DNA of 36,155 nt from Xanthobacteraceae bacterium (GCA_019747015.1 JAIERI010000084.1:1-36155), one strand, 5' to 3'. Shown: positions 25,693 to 35,687, counted from the stretch's first letter. The notes: generated by a model from the letters alone, not told the origin. Translations and numbers: made by a program.

Positions 25693-25766
25693 GGAGATGT
25701 CTCGCTCGTGAAATGGGTCATCAAAAATCGGCGGCATCAAGGGCCGCCGAGCAATATGCGTTTGCG

Positions 25767-26363
25767 CTAGATTTCCGGCTTTTGCCGCACGATCACCTTG
25801 GTGCCGACCGGCACCCGATTATACAGATCGGTGACGTCTGCGTTGACCAGACGGAAGCATCCCGACGAGACGGCGGTGCCAATCGTTTGAGGCGCGTTGG
25901 TGCCGTGAATGCGATAGACAGTCGCGCCGAGATAAAGCGCGCGCGCGCCGAGCGGGTTGCCGGGGCCGCCGGCCATGAAGCGAGGCAGATAAGGCTGGCG
26001 TTCGATCATTTCGGGCGGCGGTGTCCAGTCCGGCCATTCCTGTTTGCGCGAAATCTTCAGCAGGCCCTGCCACTGAAAACCCTCGCGGCCGACGCCGATA
26101 CCATAACGCAGCGCCCGTCCGTCACCCTGCACCACATAGAGATAACGCTCGGAGGTGCTGATGATGATGGTACCGGGTGCTTCGCTGGTGCGGTAGAATA
26201 CCGCTGTACGCTGGTACTCCGGCGGCAATTGCTCTTCAGCCTCACTGGGAATGTATCCAGGCTGATCGCTATCGCTGGTATTGTAGCCCTGCGCGAATGC
26301 GGGGGGTGCGAGCAGAACAGTCCAAATCGCGAACAACAAGGAGTTCAGGCGGATCTTGGTCAT
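25767..26363 (-). CDS. L,D-transpeptidase (YkuD domain)
   Basis: Catalytic region YRIHGTNAPQTIGTAVSSGCFRLVNADVTDLYNRV; signal peptide after MTKIRLNSLLFAIWTVLLAPPAFAQ. Confidence 0.93.
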   Translation of the reverse strand: MTKIRLNSLLFAIWTVLLAPPAFAQGYNTSDSDQPGYIPSEAEEQLPPEYQRTAVFYRTSEAPGTIIISTSERYLYVVQGDGRALRYGIGVGREGFQWQGLLKISRKQEWPDWTPPPEMIERQPYLPRFMAGGPGNPLGARALYLGATVYRIHGTNAPQTIGTAVSSGCFRLVNADVTDLYNRVPVGTKVIVRQKPEI

Positions 26364-26483
26364 GTGAGTTCTCGCGTTGGTTGAGCCTTGCATCAAATCC
26401 CACCTGTGCCGCGCTGGCAAGCATTCGCGCACCCGCGCCGTTCACAGTTTGGCAATTTTAATAAAGCCCGGCGGATATCACGC

Positions 26484-26618
26484 TCAGTGATGCGGTGCGA
26501 TCCATAGCCGCAGGACGTACGAAATAGCAGTGACAGTCCCAAGACCGGCGAACCACAATCCCACAAACCACATCAACCGCGTCATCAGCGAGCGCGGTGC
26601 TGGATTAAGCGGCTTCAT
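26484..26618 (-). CDS. DUF2474-like small membrane protein of the CIO/bd oxidase operon (44 aa)
   Basis: MKPLNPAPRSLMTRLMWFVGLWFAGLGTVTAISYVLRLWIAPHH*; its ATG overlaps the cydB stop (TGATG). In the track it is hidden as the tail of a spurious 326-aa ORF. Confidence 0.8.
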   Translation of the reverse strand: MKPLNPAPRSLMTRLMWFVGLWFAGLGTVTAISYVLRLWIAPHH

Positions 26619-27631
26619 CAGTGATAACCGCTTCCAGCCTGAACCTTGCCGCGAAAAACCCAATAGGCCCAGCCGGTGTAAGCCAGAATAATCGGTACCA
26701 GAATGGCGATGCCGACGATCATGAAATTCAAACTGCTGTCCGGCGCCGCCGCCTGCCAGATGGTAATGCTTCGCGGCACGATATAAGGCCACATACTTAC
26801 GCCCAGCCCCGCATAAGATAATCCGAACAACGTCAGCGACAGGAAGAACGGGCGATAATCCTGCTTGTCGGCAAGACTGCGCAGCAAAAGTAGCGTGACG
26901 CCCGCGACCGCGAGCGGGATCGGCGCGGTGAGAATGATATTCGGCCATGCGAACCAGCGTCGCCAGTATTCCGCTTCGAGAAACGGTGTCGCGAGACTGA
27001 CTGCGCCAATGGCGATCAGCGTTGCAAGCAGCAGCCAGCGGCTGAGGCGATAGGCCTCGTCGCGGAGACCACCTTCGGTCTTCATCACCAGCCATGTTGC
27101 GCCAAGCAGTCCATAGCCCGCGACCAGGGCCGCGCCAGTGAGAAGGCTGAAAGGGGTGAGCCAATCCCACCACCCGCCGCCATAATGCCGGCCATCGACG
27201 CGAATGCCTTGCAGAATCGCGCCGAGCGCGATGCCTTGCGCCAGCGTGGCGATCAGCGAACCGCCGGCGAAAGCGATGTCCCAGCGGTTGCAATCGGCAT
27301 CGACGCGCCAGCGGAATTCGAAGGCGACACCGCGAAACACCAGTCCGATCAGCATCGCGATGATCGGAGTGTAGAGCGCGGGCATCAGGACTGAATAGGC
27401 CAGCGGAAACGCCGCCATCAATCCACCGCCGCCGAGCACCAGCCAGGTCTCGTTGCCGTCCCACACCGGAGCGACAGTGTTCATCATCACGTCGCGGTCT
27501 TCCTTTTTGGAAAACAGCGAAAACAGCATGCCGAGTCCAAGATCGAAGCCATCCATCGCCACATAGGCGAACACCGCGAAGGCAATGATGAACGCCCAGA
27601 CTGTCGCGATATCGGCGGATCCGATGCTCAT
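26618..27631 (-). CDS. cydB: cytochrome bd-type (cyanide-insensitive) ubiquinol oxidase subunit II
   Basis: VWDGNETWLVLGGGGLMAAFPLAYSVLMPALYTPIIAMLIGLVFRGVAFEFR. Confidence 0.95.
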   Translation of the reverse strand: MSIGSADIATVWAFIIAFAVFAYVAMDGFDLGLGMLFSLFSKKEDRDVMMNTVAPVWDGNETWLVLGGGGLMAAFPLAYSVLMPALYTPIIAMLIGLVFRGVAFEFRWRVDADCNRWDIAFAGGSLIATLAQGIALGAILQGIRVDGRHYGGGWWDWLTPFSLLTGAALVAGYGLLGATWLVMKTEGGLRDEAYRLSRWLLLATLIAIGAVSLATPFLEAEYWRRWFAWPNIILTAPIPLAVAGVTLLLLRSLADKQDYRPFFLSLTLFGLSYAGLGVSMWPYIVPRSITIWQAAAPDSSLNFMIVGIAILVPIILAYTGWAYWVFRGKVQAGSGYH

Positions 27632-29031
27632 GAATGCGCCTGTGCGGTGGCGGGGCCGGGTATGATGCCGGCCGCGCGTGTGGGGATGTCGCTGCGCGGA
27701 CCTTCCTCGCCCTGGTGCGGCGGAGATGACATCAGACGCAGAATGTAGAACACGCCCATCGAGAACACGATGAAATAGACGATGACGAAAGCGATCAGCG
27801 ACGACGCGACGGCGGGAAACGCCAGTGGTGAGGCGGAGTCAGCGGTGCGCAGCAATCCAAACACCGTGAACGGCTGACGTCCGGCCTCGGTGGTGATCCA
27901 CCCTGCGAGCACGGCGACAAATCCGGCGGGGCCCATCGTCAGCGCATAGCGATGCAGCCATTTTGACTCATAAATCGTGCCGCGCCAGCGTGTCCACAGA
28001 CTGAACAGGCCGATGCCGAGCATCAGGAAACCGATGCCGACCATGACCCGGAACGACCAGAAGACCAGCGGTACCTTCGGCCAGTTCTCGCGCGGCACGG
28101 TGTCGAGTCCGGCCAGCGGTGCGTCGAGCGAGTGTTTCAGGATCAGCGATGAGGCCTTTGGAATTTCGATGGCATATTTCACTTCACCGGCCGTCTGATC
28201 GGGCCAGCCAAAAAGAATCAACGGTGCGCCACTCGGATGACTCTGAAAATGGCCTTCCATCGCCATTACCTTGGCGGGCTGATGCTCAAGTGTGTTGAGG
28301 CCGTGCTGATCGCCGGCGAAAATCTGAATCGGCGCGACGATCGCCGCCATCCACATCGCCATCGAAAACATCACGCGTGCGCCCTCGCGCTTCGAATCAC
28401 GCAGCAGATGATAAGCACCGACGCCGCCGACCACGAACGCCGTGGTCAGATACGCGGCCAGCACCATGTGCACGAGGCGATAGGGAAACGACGGATTGAA
28501 AACGACCTTCCACCAGTCGGCCGGAACGAACTGTCCCGCAGCGTTAACGGCGTAGCCTGCTGGTGTCTGCATCCAGGAATTTGCCGACAGAATCCAGAAG
28601 GCGGAAAACAGTGTGCCGATCGCGACCATCAGCGTGGCAAGGAAATGCAGTTTGTGTCCGACGCGCTCGAGGCCGAACAGCATGACGCCGAGGAAACCGG
28701 CCTCGAGGAAGAAAGCGGTCAGCACCTCATAGGCCATCAGGGGGCCTATGATGGGCCCGGTTTTGTCGGAGAATACCGACCAGTTGGTGCCGAACTGATA
28801 GGACATCACAATGCCGGACACGACGCCCATGCCGAAGGCGACGGCGAAAATCTTCAGCCAGTAATTGAACAGGTTGATAAAGACCTCGCGGCCGGTCCAG
28901 AGCCACAGAGCTTCGAGCACCGCCAGATAACTTGCAAGACCGATGGAGAAGGCGGGAAACACGATGTGAAACGACATCGTGAATGCGAATTGCGCGCGAG
29001 CAAGATCGATGGCGCTGACAGCGTCGAACAT
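27628..29031 (-). CDS. cydA: cytochrome bd-type (cyanide-insensitive) ubiquinol oxidase subunit I
   Basis: LARAQFAFTMSFHIVFPAFSIGLASYLAVLEALWLWTG..., heme-ligand regions; stop overlaps the cydB start by 4 nt. Confidence 0.95.
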   Translation of the reverse strand: MFDAVSAIDLARAQFAFTMSFHIVFPAFSIGLASYLAVLEALWLWTGREVFINLFNYWLKIFAVAFGMGVVSGIVMSYQFGTNWSVFSDKTGPIIGPLMAYEVLTAFFLEAGFLGVMLFGLERVGHKLHFLATLMVAIGTLFSAFWILSANSWMQTPAGYAVNAAGQFVPADWWKVVFNPSFPYRLVHMVLAAYLTTAFVVGGVGAYHLLRDSKREGARVMFSMAMWMAAIVAPIQIFAGDQHGLNTLEHQPAKVMAMEGHFQSHPSGAPLILFGWPDQTAGEVKYAIEIPKASSLILKHSLDAPLAGLDTVPRENWPKVPLVFWSFRVMVGIGFLMLGIGLFSLWTRWRGTIYESKWLHRYALTMGPAGFVAVLAGWITTEAGRQPFTVFGLLRTADSASPLAFPAVASSLIAFVIVYFIVFSMGVFYILRLMSSPPHQGEEGPRSDIPTRAAGIIPGPATAQAHS

Positions 29032-29154
29032 CGCGAGACCTTCCCATCAGAAGGCGTCAGAATGACGTCGATGTCCGGTATAGCATGGTGTCGGAGACGT
29101 TCAATATGCCGCGCGATGCATGTTTTTGATGGCAGATCCAAACCGAAAATCATC

Positions 29155-29185
29155 GCATCCGTGGCGGTCACGCCGCCACGGATGC
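29155..29185 (-). terminator. strong hairpin GCATCCGTGGCGG-N5-CCGCCACGGATGC downstream of the thioredoxin-like gene
   Basis: 13-bp perfect arms; minus-strand sequence after it is GATGATTTTCGG (weak T tract). Confidence 0.6.
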
Positions 29186-29208
29186 CCACGGCCTGGGGAG
29201 CCGCGTCG

Positions 29209-29769
29209 TCAGCTGTTGGCGTTCAACAGCTTGCCGATGGTGCGGTCGATGTCCTCATAAGCGCCTTCACCCTCATGGGTAAAAACGATCTTGCCGCTTT
29301 GATCGACGATGTATTGCGCGGGCCAGTAACGGTTGCTGTAGGCGTTCCAGGTCGCGGATTCATTGTCCTGCGCGACTGGATAAGTAATGCCGTGACGTTT
29401 TAACGCAGCCTGCACGTTGCTTGCAGAGTGTTCGAATGGAAATTCCGGCGTGTGAACGCCGACGATCACCAGCCCGCGATCCTTGTACTTCGCGTAAAGC
29501 TGAGTGACGTGTGGCAAGGTGTGAACGCAGTTGATGCAGCCATAGGTCCAGAAATCCACCAGCACGACCTTGCCGCGCAGGCCGGACATGCTCAGCGCCG
29601 GCGAATTGAACCAGTTGCTGATGCCCGAAAAATCCGGCGCGGGCTGTCCTGCGTCCGCAACTCGTACGGATACATTCGCGGACTGGTCTTGTGCATGAGC
29701 CGACAGTATTGGCGCGGTCAGCGCCAGTATGAGCGTGGCAGCAGTTACGATCGCTTTTCGTACGGTCAT
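29209..29769 (-). CDS. thioredoxin-like (TlpA/ResA family) periplasmic protein
   Basis: Signal peptide; LRGKVVLVDFWTYGCINCVHTLPHVTQLYAKYKDRGLVIVGVHTPEFPFE with CxxC. Confidence 0.92.
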   Translation of the reverse strand: MTVRKAIVTAATLILALTAPILSAHAQDQSANVSVRVADAGQPAPDFSGISNWFNSPALSMSGLRGKVVLVDFWTYGCINCVHTLPHVTQLYAKYKDRGLVIVGVHTPEFPFEHSASNVQAALKRHGITYPVAQDNESATWNAYSNRYWPAQYIVDQSGKIVFTHEGEGAYEDIDRTIGKLLNANS

Positions 29770-29784
29770 TGAGTGTCTCCCGGG

Positions 29785-30471
29785 TTAGAGGCCAAGTTGG
29801 ATATTTGGGTAAAAATTCGTCAGCCATGCCACGGCAAGCGTGTCGTACTGGAAGTAGCTTGCGATCGCGAATGCGATCACCACGATGCCGAAACCCTGCT
29901 GCAAGCGCGGCGATATACGTGCGATGCTTCGCACCCGAGTGGTGACGGCCTGACCGCCATAGGCGATGACAAGCATCGGGATTGCTGCTCCAGCTGCGTA
30001 GGCAATCAGCAAGATCGATGCCCAGACCGTATCCTTTGACGTAGCGACAATCGTCAGGATCGAACCCAGTACCGGCCCGGCGCATGGCGTCCACACCAGG
30101 CCTAGCGTCGTGCCAAGAACAAAACCGCCGAAATTGCCTTGCCGGTGCTGAGCACCATGCGAAAGCTGCGGCAAGCGGATCGCCAGTCGTTCGAACAGCG
30201 ATGGCCATATCATCAACAGGCCAAATGCGATCAGAAGAATTGCGGCACCTTCTCGCAGTACGTTGGGATCGAAATCGAACAGTCGCGTGATCGAGGCAAG
30301 CAGCAGCGCCACCGCGGTGAACGACAACACGAATCCGAATGCAATAAAGGCCGGCCGCGTCTTGCTGGACTGCCCCACCGACGCACCAAGCAAAATCGGC
30401 AACACGGGAAGCGTGCAGGGAGCCGCAATGGTGATGATGCCGGCGAGCACCGCGAGAAGGAGATTGAACAT
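29785..30471 (-). CDS. CcdA-family cytochrome c biogenesis / thiol-disulfide transmembrane protein
   Basis: Six-TM CcdA-like with APCTLPVLPILLG and WTPCAGPVLGSIL cysteine motifs. Confidence 0.92.
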   Translation of the reverse strand: MFNLLLAVLAGIITIAAPCTLPVLPILLGASVGQSSKTRPAFIAFGFVLSFTAVALLLASITRLFDFDPNVLREGAAILLIAFGLLMIWPSLFERLAIRLPQLSHGAQHRQGNFGGFVLGTTLGLVWTPCAGPVLGSILTIVATSKDTVWASILLIAYAAGAAIPMLVIAYGGQAVTTRVRSIARISPRLQQGFGIVVIAFAIASYFQYDTLAVAWLTNFYPNIQLGL

Positions 30472-30586
30472 GGTACAGCCGATCGAAAATGCCGCTGCGG
30501 TTTATCCGTGGCGGCGGTTCGATGACTCTTCGGCGGCGTGTGGCGGTTCGTTACGCCGTCCTCACGGCTTCGTGACGCAAATGGAC

Positions 30587-31360
30587 TCAACGCCCCCCGA
30601 AGCTGAATGGCACGGGAAATGTCAGCGACGATTGCGGGATCTCCGGCGGGATCGGCGGCAACGGCTGCGCGCGGCGGATCGTCGCCAAGGCTTCATTGTC
30701 GAGCGTGGCATTGCCTGACGATCTGGCGACTCGCACGCCGGAGATGCCGCCGCCCCGGCTGACGGTGAAGACCGCCATCACGCTGCCGCCGCCGCCCGCG
30801 CCGCTGCCCTTGAATCGCTGCAGATGCGCGTTGAGGCGCTGGCGATAGGTGGCGAGAGCCGCGGCGGCGGATACGCCAGATCGTGCTTCCTGCGCGGGAG
30901 CCTGACGCTCCGTGCGCGGCGCGGCACTGGTGCGTGGGGCAGGCGTGTCCGATGATTGCTTCGGCGGTTGCTTGACGACAGGCTTTGGTGTTTCGCGCGC
31001 CGGCTCCGATTTGAGCTTTTTCTCGGGTGGGGCGACCACAGCCGGATTTTGCTGCGGCGGGGTCCGCGCGATCGTCTCTTCGATTGCCTTTTGCCGCTCG
31101 GGTTCGGGCGCTGGCGCGTCGGCGGCCTTCATAGTCGGTCCCGGTGCGATATCGGCAGTCTGGTTCTCCGGTGCGGCTGTCGACGGTGCAAGATCGATTG
31201 AGATGGCCTCGAGTGGTTTGCCGGAGGGCTGATATGTGATGTGCCATATAAAGTAGCCGGCAATCAGGACTGCATGAATTGAAATGACGAAAGCGGCGGA
31301 TATACCCCATCGCCGCAGTTCGGTCTGATCGATATGGTCGTGAAGCGCGAGCGTGATCAT
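30587..31360 (-). CDS. tonB: TonB-family energy transducer
   Basis: N-terminal TM, Pro/Lys/Glu-rich region, C-terminal VMAVFTVSRGGGISGVRVARSSGNATLDNEALATIRRAQPLPPIP. Confidence 0.93.
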   Translation of the reverse strand: MITLALHDHIDQTELRRWGISAAFVISIHAVLIAGYFIWHITYQPSGKPLEAISIDLAPSTAAPENQTADIAPGPTMKAADAPAPEPERQKAIEETIARTPPQQNPAVVAPPEKKLKSEPARETPKPVVKQPPKQSSDTPAPRTSAAPRTERQAPAQEARSGVSAAAALATYRQRLNAHLQRFKGSGAGGGGSVMAVFTVSRGGGISGVRVARSSGNATLDNEALATIRRAQPLPPIPPEIPQSSLTFPVPFSFGGR

Positions 31361-31803
31361 CTGGAATCGCCGGGCGCCTCAAGGCCGACAAGCGCCACCT
31401 TCAGATAACCGGCGTTGCGCAGCAGGTTCATCACTTCCATCAGATCGCCATAGCTGATCGCCTTGTCGGCTCGCACGAAGATGCGATCGTCTTTCTTGCC
31501 GCTGGTCGCGGTTTCCAGCGCACCTTTCAGCGCGTCGCGGGCAACGACATCCTCGCCGATGGCGAGTGACAGGTCAGGCTTGACAGTGAGGAACACCGGC
31601 TTGTCGGGACGCTGCTGTTGCTCGACCGAACTTGCCGGCAGGTCGACGCCGAGATCGACGGTGGCAAGCGGCGCTGCCACCATGAAGATGATCAGCAGCA
31701 CCAGCATCACGTCGATGAAGGGCGTGACGTTGATTTCGTGGGTTATGGCGAGGTCGTCTTGCGCTGAGGAAAGATTGCCGCCGGGTTTTGTGCCCATGGG
31801 CAA
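31357..31803 (-). CDS. exbD: biopolymer transport protein ExbD
   Basis: EINVTPFIDVMLVLLIIFMVAAPLATVDLGVDLPAS; overlaps tonB by 4 nt. Confidence 0.95.
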   Translation of the reverse strand: MPMGTKPGGNLSSAQDDLAITHEINVTPFIDVMLVLLIIFMVAAPLATVDLGVDLPASSVEQQQRPDKPVFLTVKPDLSLAIGEDVVARDALKGALETATSGKKDDRIFVRADKAISYGDLMEVMNLLRNAGYLKVALVGLEAPGDSR

Positions 31804-31809
31804 ACTCCA

Positions 31810-32616
31810 CTATTCGGCGGCACGCGAGACGCGGTGAGAACTGTTGCCTTGTTCGCGGCTGATGAGCAGCATGATCTGCGCAGCTGCGTCGGTGAGCAGC
31901 GCGCGATAATTGGTGATGAGGCGAACGAGATGATTGTAGATCACCACCGCCGGAATTGCCGCTATCAATCCGAGTGCGGTCGCCAGGAGCGCCTCGGCGA
32001 TGCCAGGGGCGACCACGGCGAGATTGGTGGTGCGCGCCTCGGAAATGCCGATGAAGGAATTCATGATGCCCCACACCGTGCCGAACAAGCCGACGAATGG
32101 AGCGGTCGCGCCGATGGTGGCGAGAATGCCGGCGCCGCGTGCGATACGTCGTGCGATTGCCGCCTGCACACGCTCGAGCCGCAACGCGACACGATCGGTG
32201 AAACCGCTGTCGAATGCGATGTCGGACAGGTTCGCCTCACGTTCTGCAGACTGCACCAAAAGGGCAACGGCGTCGGCATCATCGCGCGTCTGGCGCGCCG
32301 TGTCTGCGAGTGCAGTATGATGTTCGAGCGCCGCGAGGCGCCGGCGCGCGATATCGGTTTCGCTGCGCAGTTCCAGCATCTTCGCCACGCAGATCGTCCA
32401 GGTGACGAGCGAGGCAAAGGCAAGCCCTATCATAACCGCCTTCACCACGATGTCCGCGTTCACGAACATGTTCCAGGGCGACAGGTCGGGCGGCAACAGA
32501 GCATTCACCGTCGAGGCCGCGCGCGCGTTGCCATTCAGCATCATCAGGGCCGTTGCTCCGAGGAGCGCGGTGCGTGGTCTGCGATACGATGAAGTGAGAA
32601 AGGCAAGCGTCGCCAT
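31810..32616 (-). CDS. exbB: TonB-system proton channel ExbB (MotA/TolQ/ExbB family)
   Basis: GILATIGATAPFVGLFGTVWGIMNSFIGISEA...LLATALGLIAAIPAVVIYNHL; start revised to MATLAFLTSSYRRPRTALLGATALMMLNGNARA (signal-like). Confidence 0.92.
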   Translation of the reverse strand: MATLAFLTSSYRRPRTALLGATALMMLNGNARAASTVNALLPPDLSPWNMFVNADIVVKAVMIGLAFASLVTWTICVAKMLELRSETDIARRRLAALEHHTALADTARQTRDDADAVALLVQSAEREANLSDIAFDSGFTDRVALRLERVQAAIARRIARGAGILATIGATAPFVGLFGTVWGIMNSFIGISEARTTNLAVVAPGIAEALLATALGLIAAIPAVVIYNHLVRLITNYRALLTDAAAQIMLLISREQGNSSHRVSRAAE

Positions 32617-32716
32617 GATTCCGGTTCCGATGCGGTGACCTGGAGATGATCGACATTCAATCGGCCAAATCCACGCCAGCGTCATCCTCGAAATCGGCAT
32701 TGGGGAACGGTTGATA

Positions 32717-32731
32717 TTAGAATTGCTCAAA
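32717..32731. promoter_or_regulatory. weak Irr-box-like sequence TTAGAA-TTG-CTCAAA upstream of exbB
   Basis: First half-site perfect, second half-site with two mismatches to TTCTAA; about 100 nt upstream of the exbB start. Confidence 0.25.
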
Positions 32732-32771
32732 GCATGCGAGCGCAGGGCGATAGCTGCGGCAACTCGCAGCG

Positions 32772-33830
32772 TCAGGCAGCGTCGATCCGGCGAAAGCCGT
32801 TCCACATTGCAGTAGCGGCGCCCGACGTCAGCACGGGAAGGAACCGGCCGGTTTGATAATTGCCGTTGAGTGAGATGCGTGGCAACGCGGTGAGGTGGTC
32901 TGCGTGTTCAGCGAACAGCATGCCGGGCCGCGTGGTCACGGCAGTGTCGAAGCCGAGTGACGTGGCCATTGCGAATTCGCGGCCCGCTGCCGCGGACTTG
33001 TCGCCATAGGGGTAGGCAAAATGTCGCACCTTGCGTCCGAGCGTGGCCTCGATTCTCTCTCGGCTCAGACGCATCTGCTGGTTGGCAACCTCCGGGCTTT
33101 CATGTGCCAGATTACAATGGCTGACGGTGTGTGCGCCAATGGTGACAAGAGGATCGCTGGCAAATGTCTTCAACTCGTCCCACGACAGGCATAATTCGCG
33201 GACGATAGCGGAATCATCAATACCATAACGGCGCGCCAGCGCGCTGACTTCATCCTGGACATCGTGGTCGGTCGGCAGGCGCCGCAACCAGTCATGGATT
33301 TGCGCGAAAGCGGCCTGTTTGTGCTGGGTTGTGGAGGCATCGATATGGGCCTGTTCGCGGCCGATCTTGATTTCGATGGCTGTAACTTTGGCGACGACGC
33401 GCTCCAGCGCCACCCACCACAGCCGTCCGGTACCTTGTGCGAAATCGCTGGCGACGTAGACCATCAGCGGGGCGCCGAATTCGCGCATTACAGGAAGCGC
33501 GTAGTCGCGGTTGTCGCGATAGCCATCGTCGAAAGTGAAGCAGGCGAACCGCCGCGAAAAATCGCGTCCGCACAGACGGCGGCACGCTTCGTCCATTGTG
33601 ACGATATCGATGCCCTGCACGCGCAGATGTTCAAGCGCGATACGCAGGAAATCGGGTGTGATTTCAAGATGGCGATTGGGCTGGAAATCCGCCCCGGTCG
33701 CAGGGCAGATACGATGCAGCATCAGAATGAGGCCGACGCCGCCGAACATCGGCCGCAGCAAGCGGTGAGCGCCGGTGAGCGACATCGCATCGAGGCCTGT
33801 CTGGATGATTGTGCTGCGCAGTTGCTTCAT
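32772..33830 (-). CDS. polysaccharide deacetylase (NodB-homology, CE4)
   Basis: FACFTFDDGYRDNRDYALPVMREFGAPLMVYVAS, IGAHTVSHCNLAH, VRHFAYPYGDKSAAGREF. Confidence 0.92.
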   Translation of the reverse strand: MKQLRSTIIQTGLDAMSLTGAHRLLRPMFGGVGLILMLHRICPATGADFQPNRHLEITPDFLRIALEHLRVQGIDIVTMDEACRRLCGRDFSRRFACFTFDDGYRDNRDYALPVMREFGAPLMVYVASDFAQGTGRLWWVALERVVAKVTAIEIKIGREQAHIDASTTQHKQAAFAQIHDWLRRLPTDHDVQDEVSALARRYGIDDSAIVRELCLSWDELKTFASDPLVTIGAHTVSHCNLAHESPEVANQQMRLSRERIEATLGRKVRHFAYPYGDKSAAAGREFAMATSLGFDTAVTTRPGMLFAEHADHLTALPRISLNGNYQTGRFLPVLTSGAATAMWNGFRRIDAA

Positions 33831-33991
33831 GGCTGTCTTTGGGAACGAGATATAAAGCGGATTCTTGTCAGAAACGGCTGAACAAGTGGTTATTCGTGGT
33901 GAGTGGGACCGCCTGGCGCGGCTCCCTTATTTTCTAAATTGACACCCAAGCAAGGGTTTGTTTTCTCTCGTGTCTCACACGAAGGTTCCGA

Positions 33992-35386
33992 ATGAACGAT
34001 TTCTCCATCTGGGTGCGTAAATGGTGGCCAGGCGTGCTTCCTCTCGCCTTGGTGTGGGCGGCAGCGGTCTGGACCACCACGGCACCGGTCGAGAAGGATC
34101 TCGGAGCGGGAGCCACGGCCGCGTTAAAGGACACCGTTCTGGACAAGGCCCAGATCGAGGTATCCGGCCGAGACGTCAGATTCGCGGCCGATGCGTTCTC
34201 GGAAGAGGGCCGCCACAGCGCGGTGGCGCAGGTTGAAGCCGTCTCCGGCGTCAGGCTCGTGCATAATGAAACCAGGTTGATACCCGAAGCCAAGCCATTC
34301 GTCTGGTCTGCGGAGCGCGACGTTGTGCGGATCACGCTGAACGGTAGCGCGCCGTTGCCCGCCATCAAATCCAGACTGATGGATGCCGCGCGTGCGATCG
34401 CCGCAGGCTCCGACGCGGCCGACAATATGATGTTGTCGCGCGGTGCGCCGCCGCGCTTCGATGCCGCCGCATTATTATTGGTCGATCAGGTCGGCAAACT
34501 GAAGGAGGGCAAGGTCACGTTGACCGACACCGCGGTCAGTCTCGCCGGCATGGCGCGCGAGCTTGGCAGCCGGGAAGCCATCGCCGCCGCGCTGAAGAAT
34601 CTTCCCGACGGTTACACTGTCGCGGAGAACGCCATCGCCGCGCCGCCCTATGTCTTCCAGGCCAACAACGATCCTGTAGCAATGACGCTGACACTGAATG
34701 GTTACGTGCCCGATAATAATGTGCATGCGGCGATCGTCGCGGCGGTGGCGCGTAAATTCATCAGCGAGAAGGTCGTCGACAATCTCAAGGCAAGCGTCGG
34801 CGCGCCGCAGGGATTTGCCAATGCCGTGACTCAGGCGCTTGGCGGATTGTCGCGTCTGTCGACAGGATCGCTGACGATCTCAGACCGTGACGTCAAGCTG
34901 TCGGGAGACGCGCTTTATCCGGCGGCATCGGAGCAGATCCAGATCGATCTGGCATCAAGCCTGCCCCAGGGCTGGAAAGCCAATGCCGAAATCTCTGTGA
35001 AGCCAGTGGCCAGTCCGGTCGATTCCACGGTCTGTCAGCAACTCTTCGTCGAAATGCTGACGAGAGGAAAAATCAGATTCGAATCCGGCCGGGCCACCAT
35101 CGATTCCGATTCGATGGGTCTGCTTGACCGCCTGATCGAAACCGCGCTTCGCTGTCCCACCGCCAATCTTGAGATCGCCGGGCACACCGACAGCGATGGT
35201 GACACCGGCGCCAATCTGGCGCTTTCCACGCGACGCGCGCAATCGGTGGTGGACTATCTCGTCAAGGCCGGATTGCCGAAGGATCGCGTCGTTGCGAGGG
35301 GATATGGCGACACGAAGCCCGTCGTCCCCAATGATACTGAAGAAAACAAGGCAAAGAACCGCCGTATCGATTTCGTGGTGAGGTGA
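33992..35386 (+). CDS. OmpA-family protein with two tandem BON-like regions
   Basis: C-terminal OmpA domain (RFESGRATIDSDS...LEIAGHTDSDGDTGANLALSTRRAQSVVDYLVKAGLPKDRVVARGYGDTKPV...NRRIDFVV); two similar ~110-aa blocks before it. Confidence 0.9.
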   Translation: MNDFSIWVRKWWPGVLPLALVWAAAVWTTTAPVEKDLGAGATAALKDTVLDKAQIEVSGRDVRFAADAFSEEGRHSAVAQVEAVSGVRLVHNETRLIPEAKPFVWSAERDVVRITLNGSAPLPAIKSRLMDAARAIAAGSDAADNMMLSRGAPPRFDAAALLLVDQVGKLKEGKVTLTDTAVSLAGMARELGSREAIAAALKNLPDGYTVAENAIAAPPYVFQANNDPVAMTLTLNGYVPDNNVHAAIVAAVARKFISEKVVDNLKASVGAPQGFANAVTQALGGLSRLSTGSLTISDRDVKLSGDALYPAASEQIQIDLASSLPQGWKANAEISVKPVASPVDSTVCQQLFVEMLTRGKIRFESGRATIDSDSMGLLDRLIETALRCPTANLEIAGHTDSDGDTGANLALSTRRAQSVVDYLVKAGLPKDRVVARGYGDTKPVVPNDTEENKAKNRRIDFVVR

Positions 35387-35390
35387 CGCG

Positions 35391-35687
35391 ATGGCTTATC
35401 TCGTGGTCTTCAATTGGGTCTGGCTGTCGGGCGCGGCGGTGATCGGCCTTGGTATGGGCTGGATCGCCGTGGTTCGCCGCAGTGAAGGACTGTCGCGGAT
35501 CGCGCTGCGCCGTATTGTGATCGTTGTCGTGGTGCTGGCTGGGATTTCGCTATCGCGCTTGTTGCCGGGCCGGTTCGGATACGGCCTCGATCTTGGTCTG
35601 GTCATGTTCGCTGTCTATTTGTTGGGCTGCGCCCTCGGTTCCTGGCTGCGTTATCAGGTGGTTTCCCGCTCCGCTGCCGCGAACTGA
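35391..35687 (+). CDS. small membrane protein (98 aa), hypothetical
   Basis: MAYLVVFNWVWLSGAAVIGLGMGWIAVVRRSEG..., starts 5 nt after the OmpA-like stop. Confidence 0.75.
   Translation: MAYLVVFNWVWLSGAAVIGLGMGWIAVVRRSEGLSRIALRRIVIVVVVLAGISLSRLLPGRFGYGLDLGLVMFAVYLLGCALGSWLRYQVVSRSAAAN

Noticed and set aside
26619-27464. Upstream part of the 326-aa minus ORF 26484..27464
   Set aside because: Out-of-frame shadow of cydB; only its last 44 codons look like a real (DUF2474-like) gene.
29032-29208. Possible FixK/FNR box upstream of cydA
   Set aside because: Searched for TTG(A/C)-N6-(T/G)CAA; no match found by eye, so no claim of FixK control of the oxidase.
28237-29403. 388-aa + ORF over cydA and the thioredoxin gene
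   Set aside because: Antisense shadow of conserved genes; no domain recognised.
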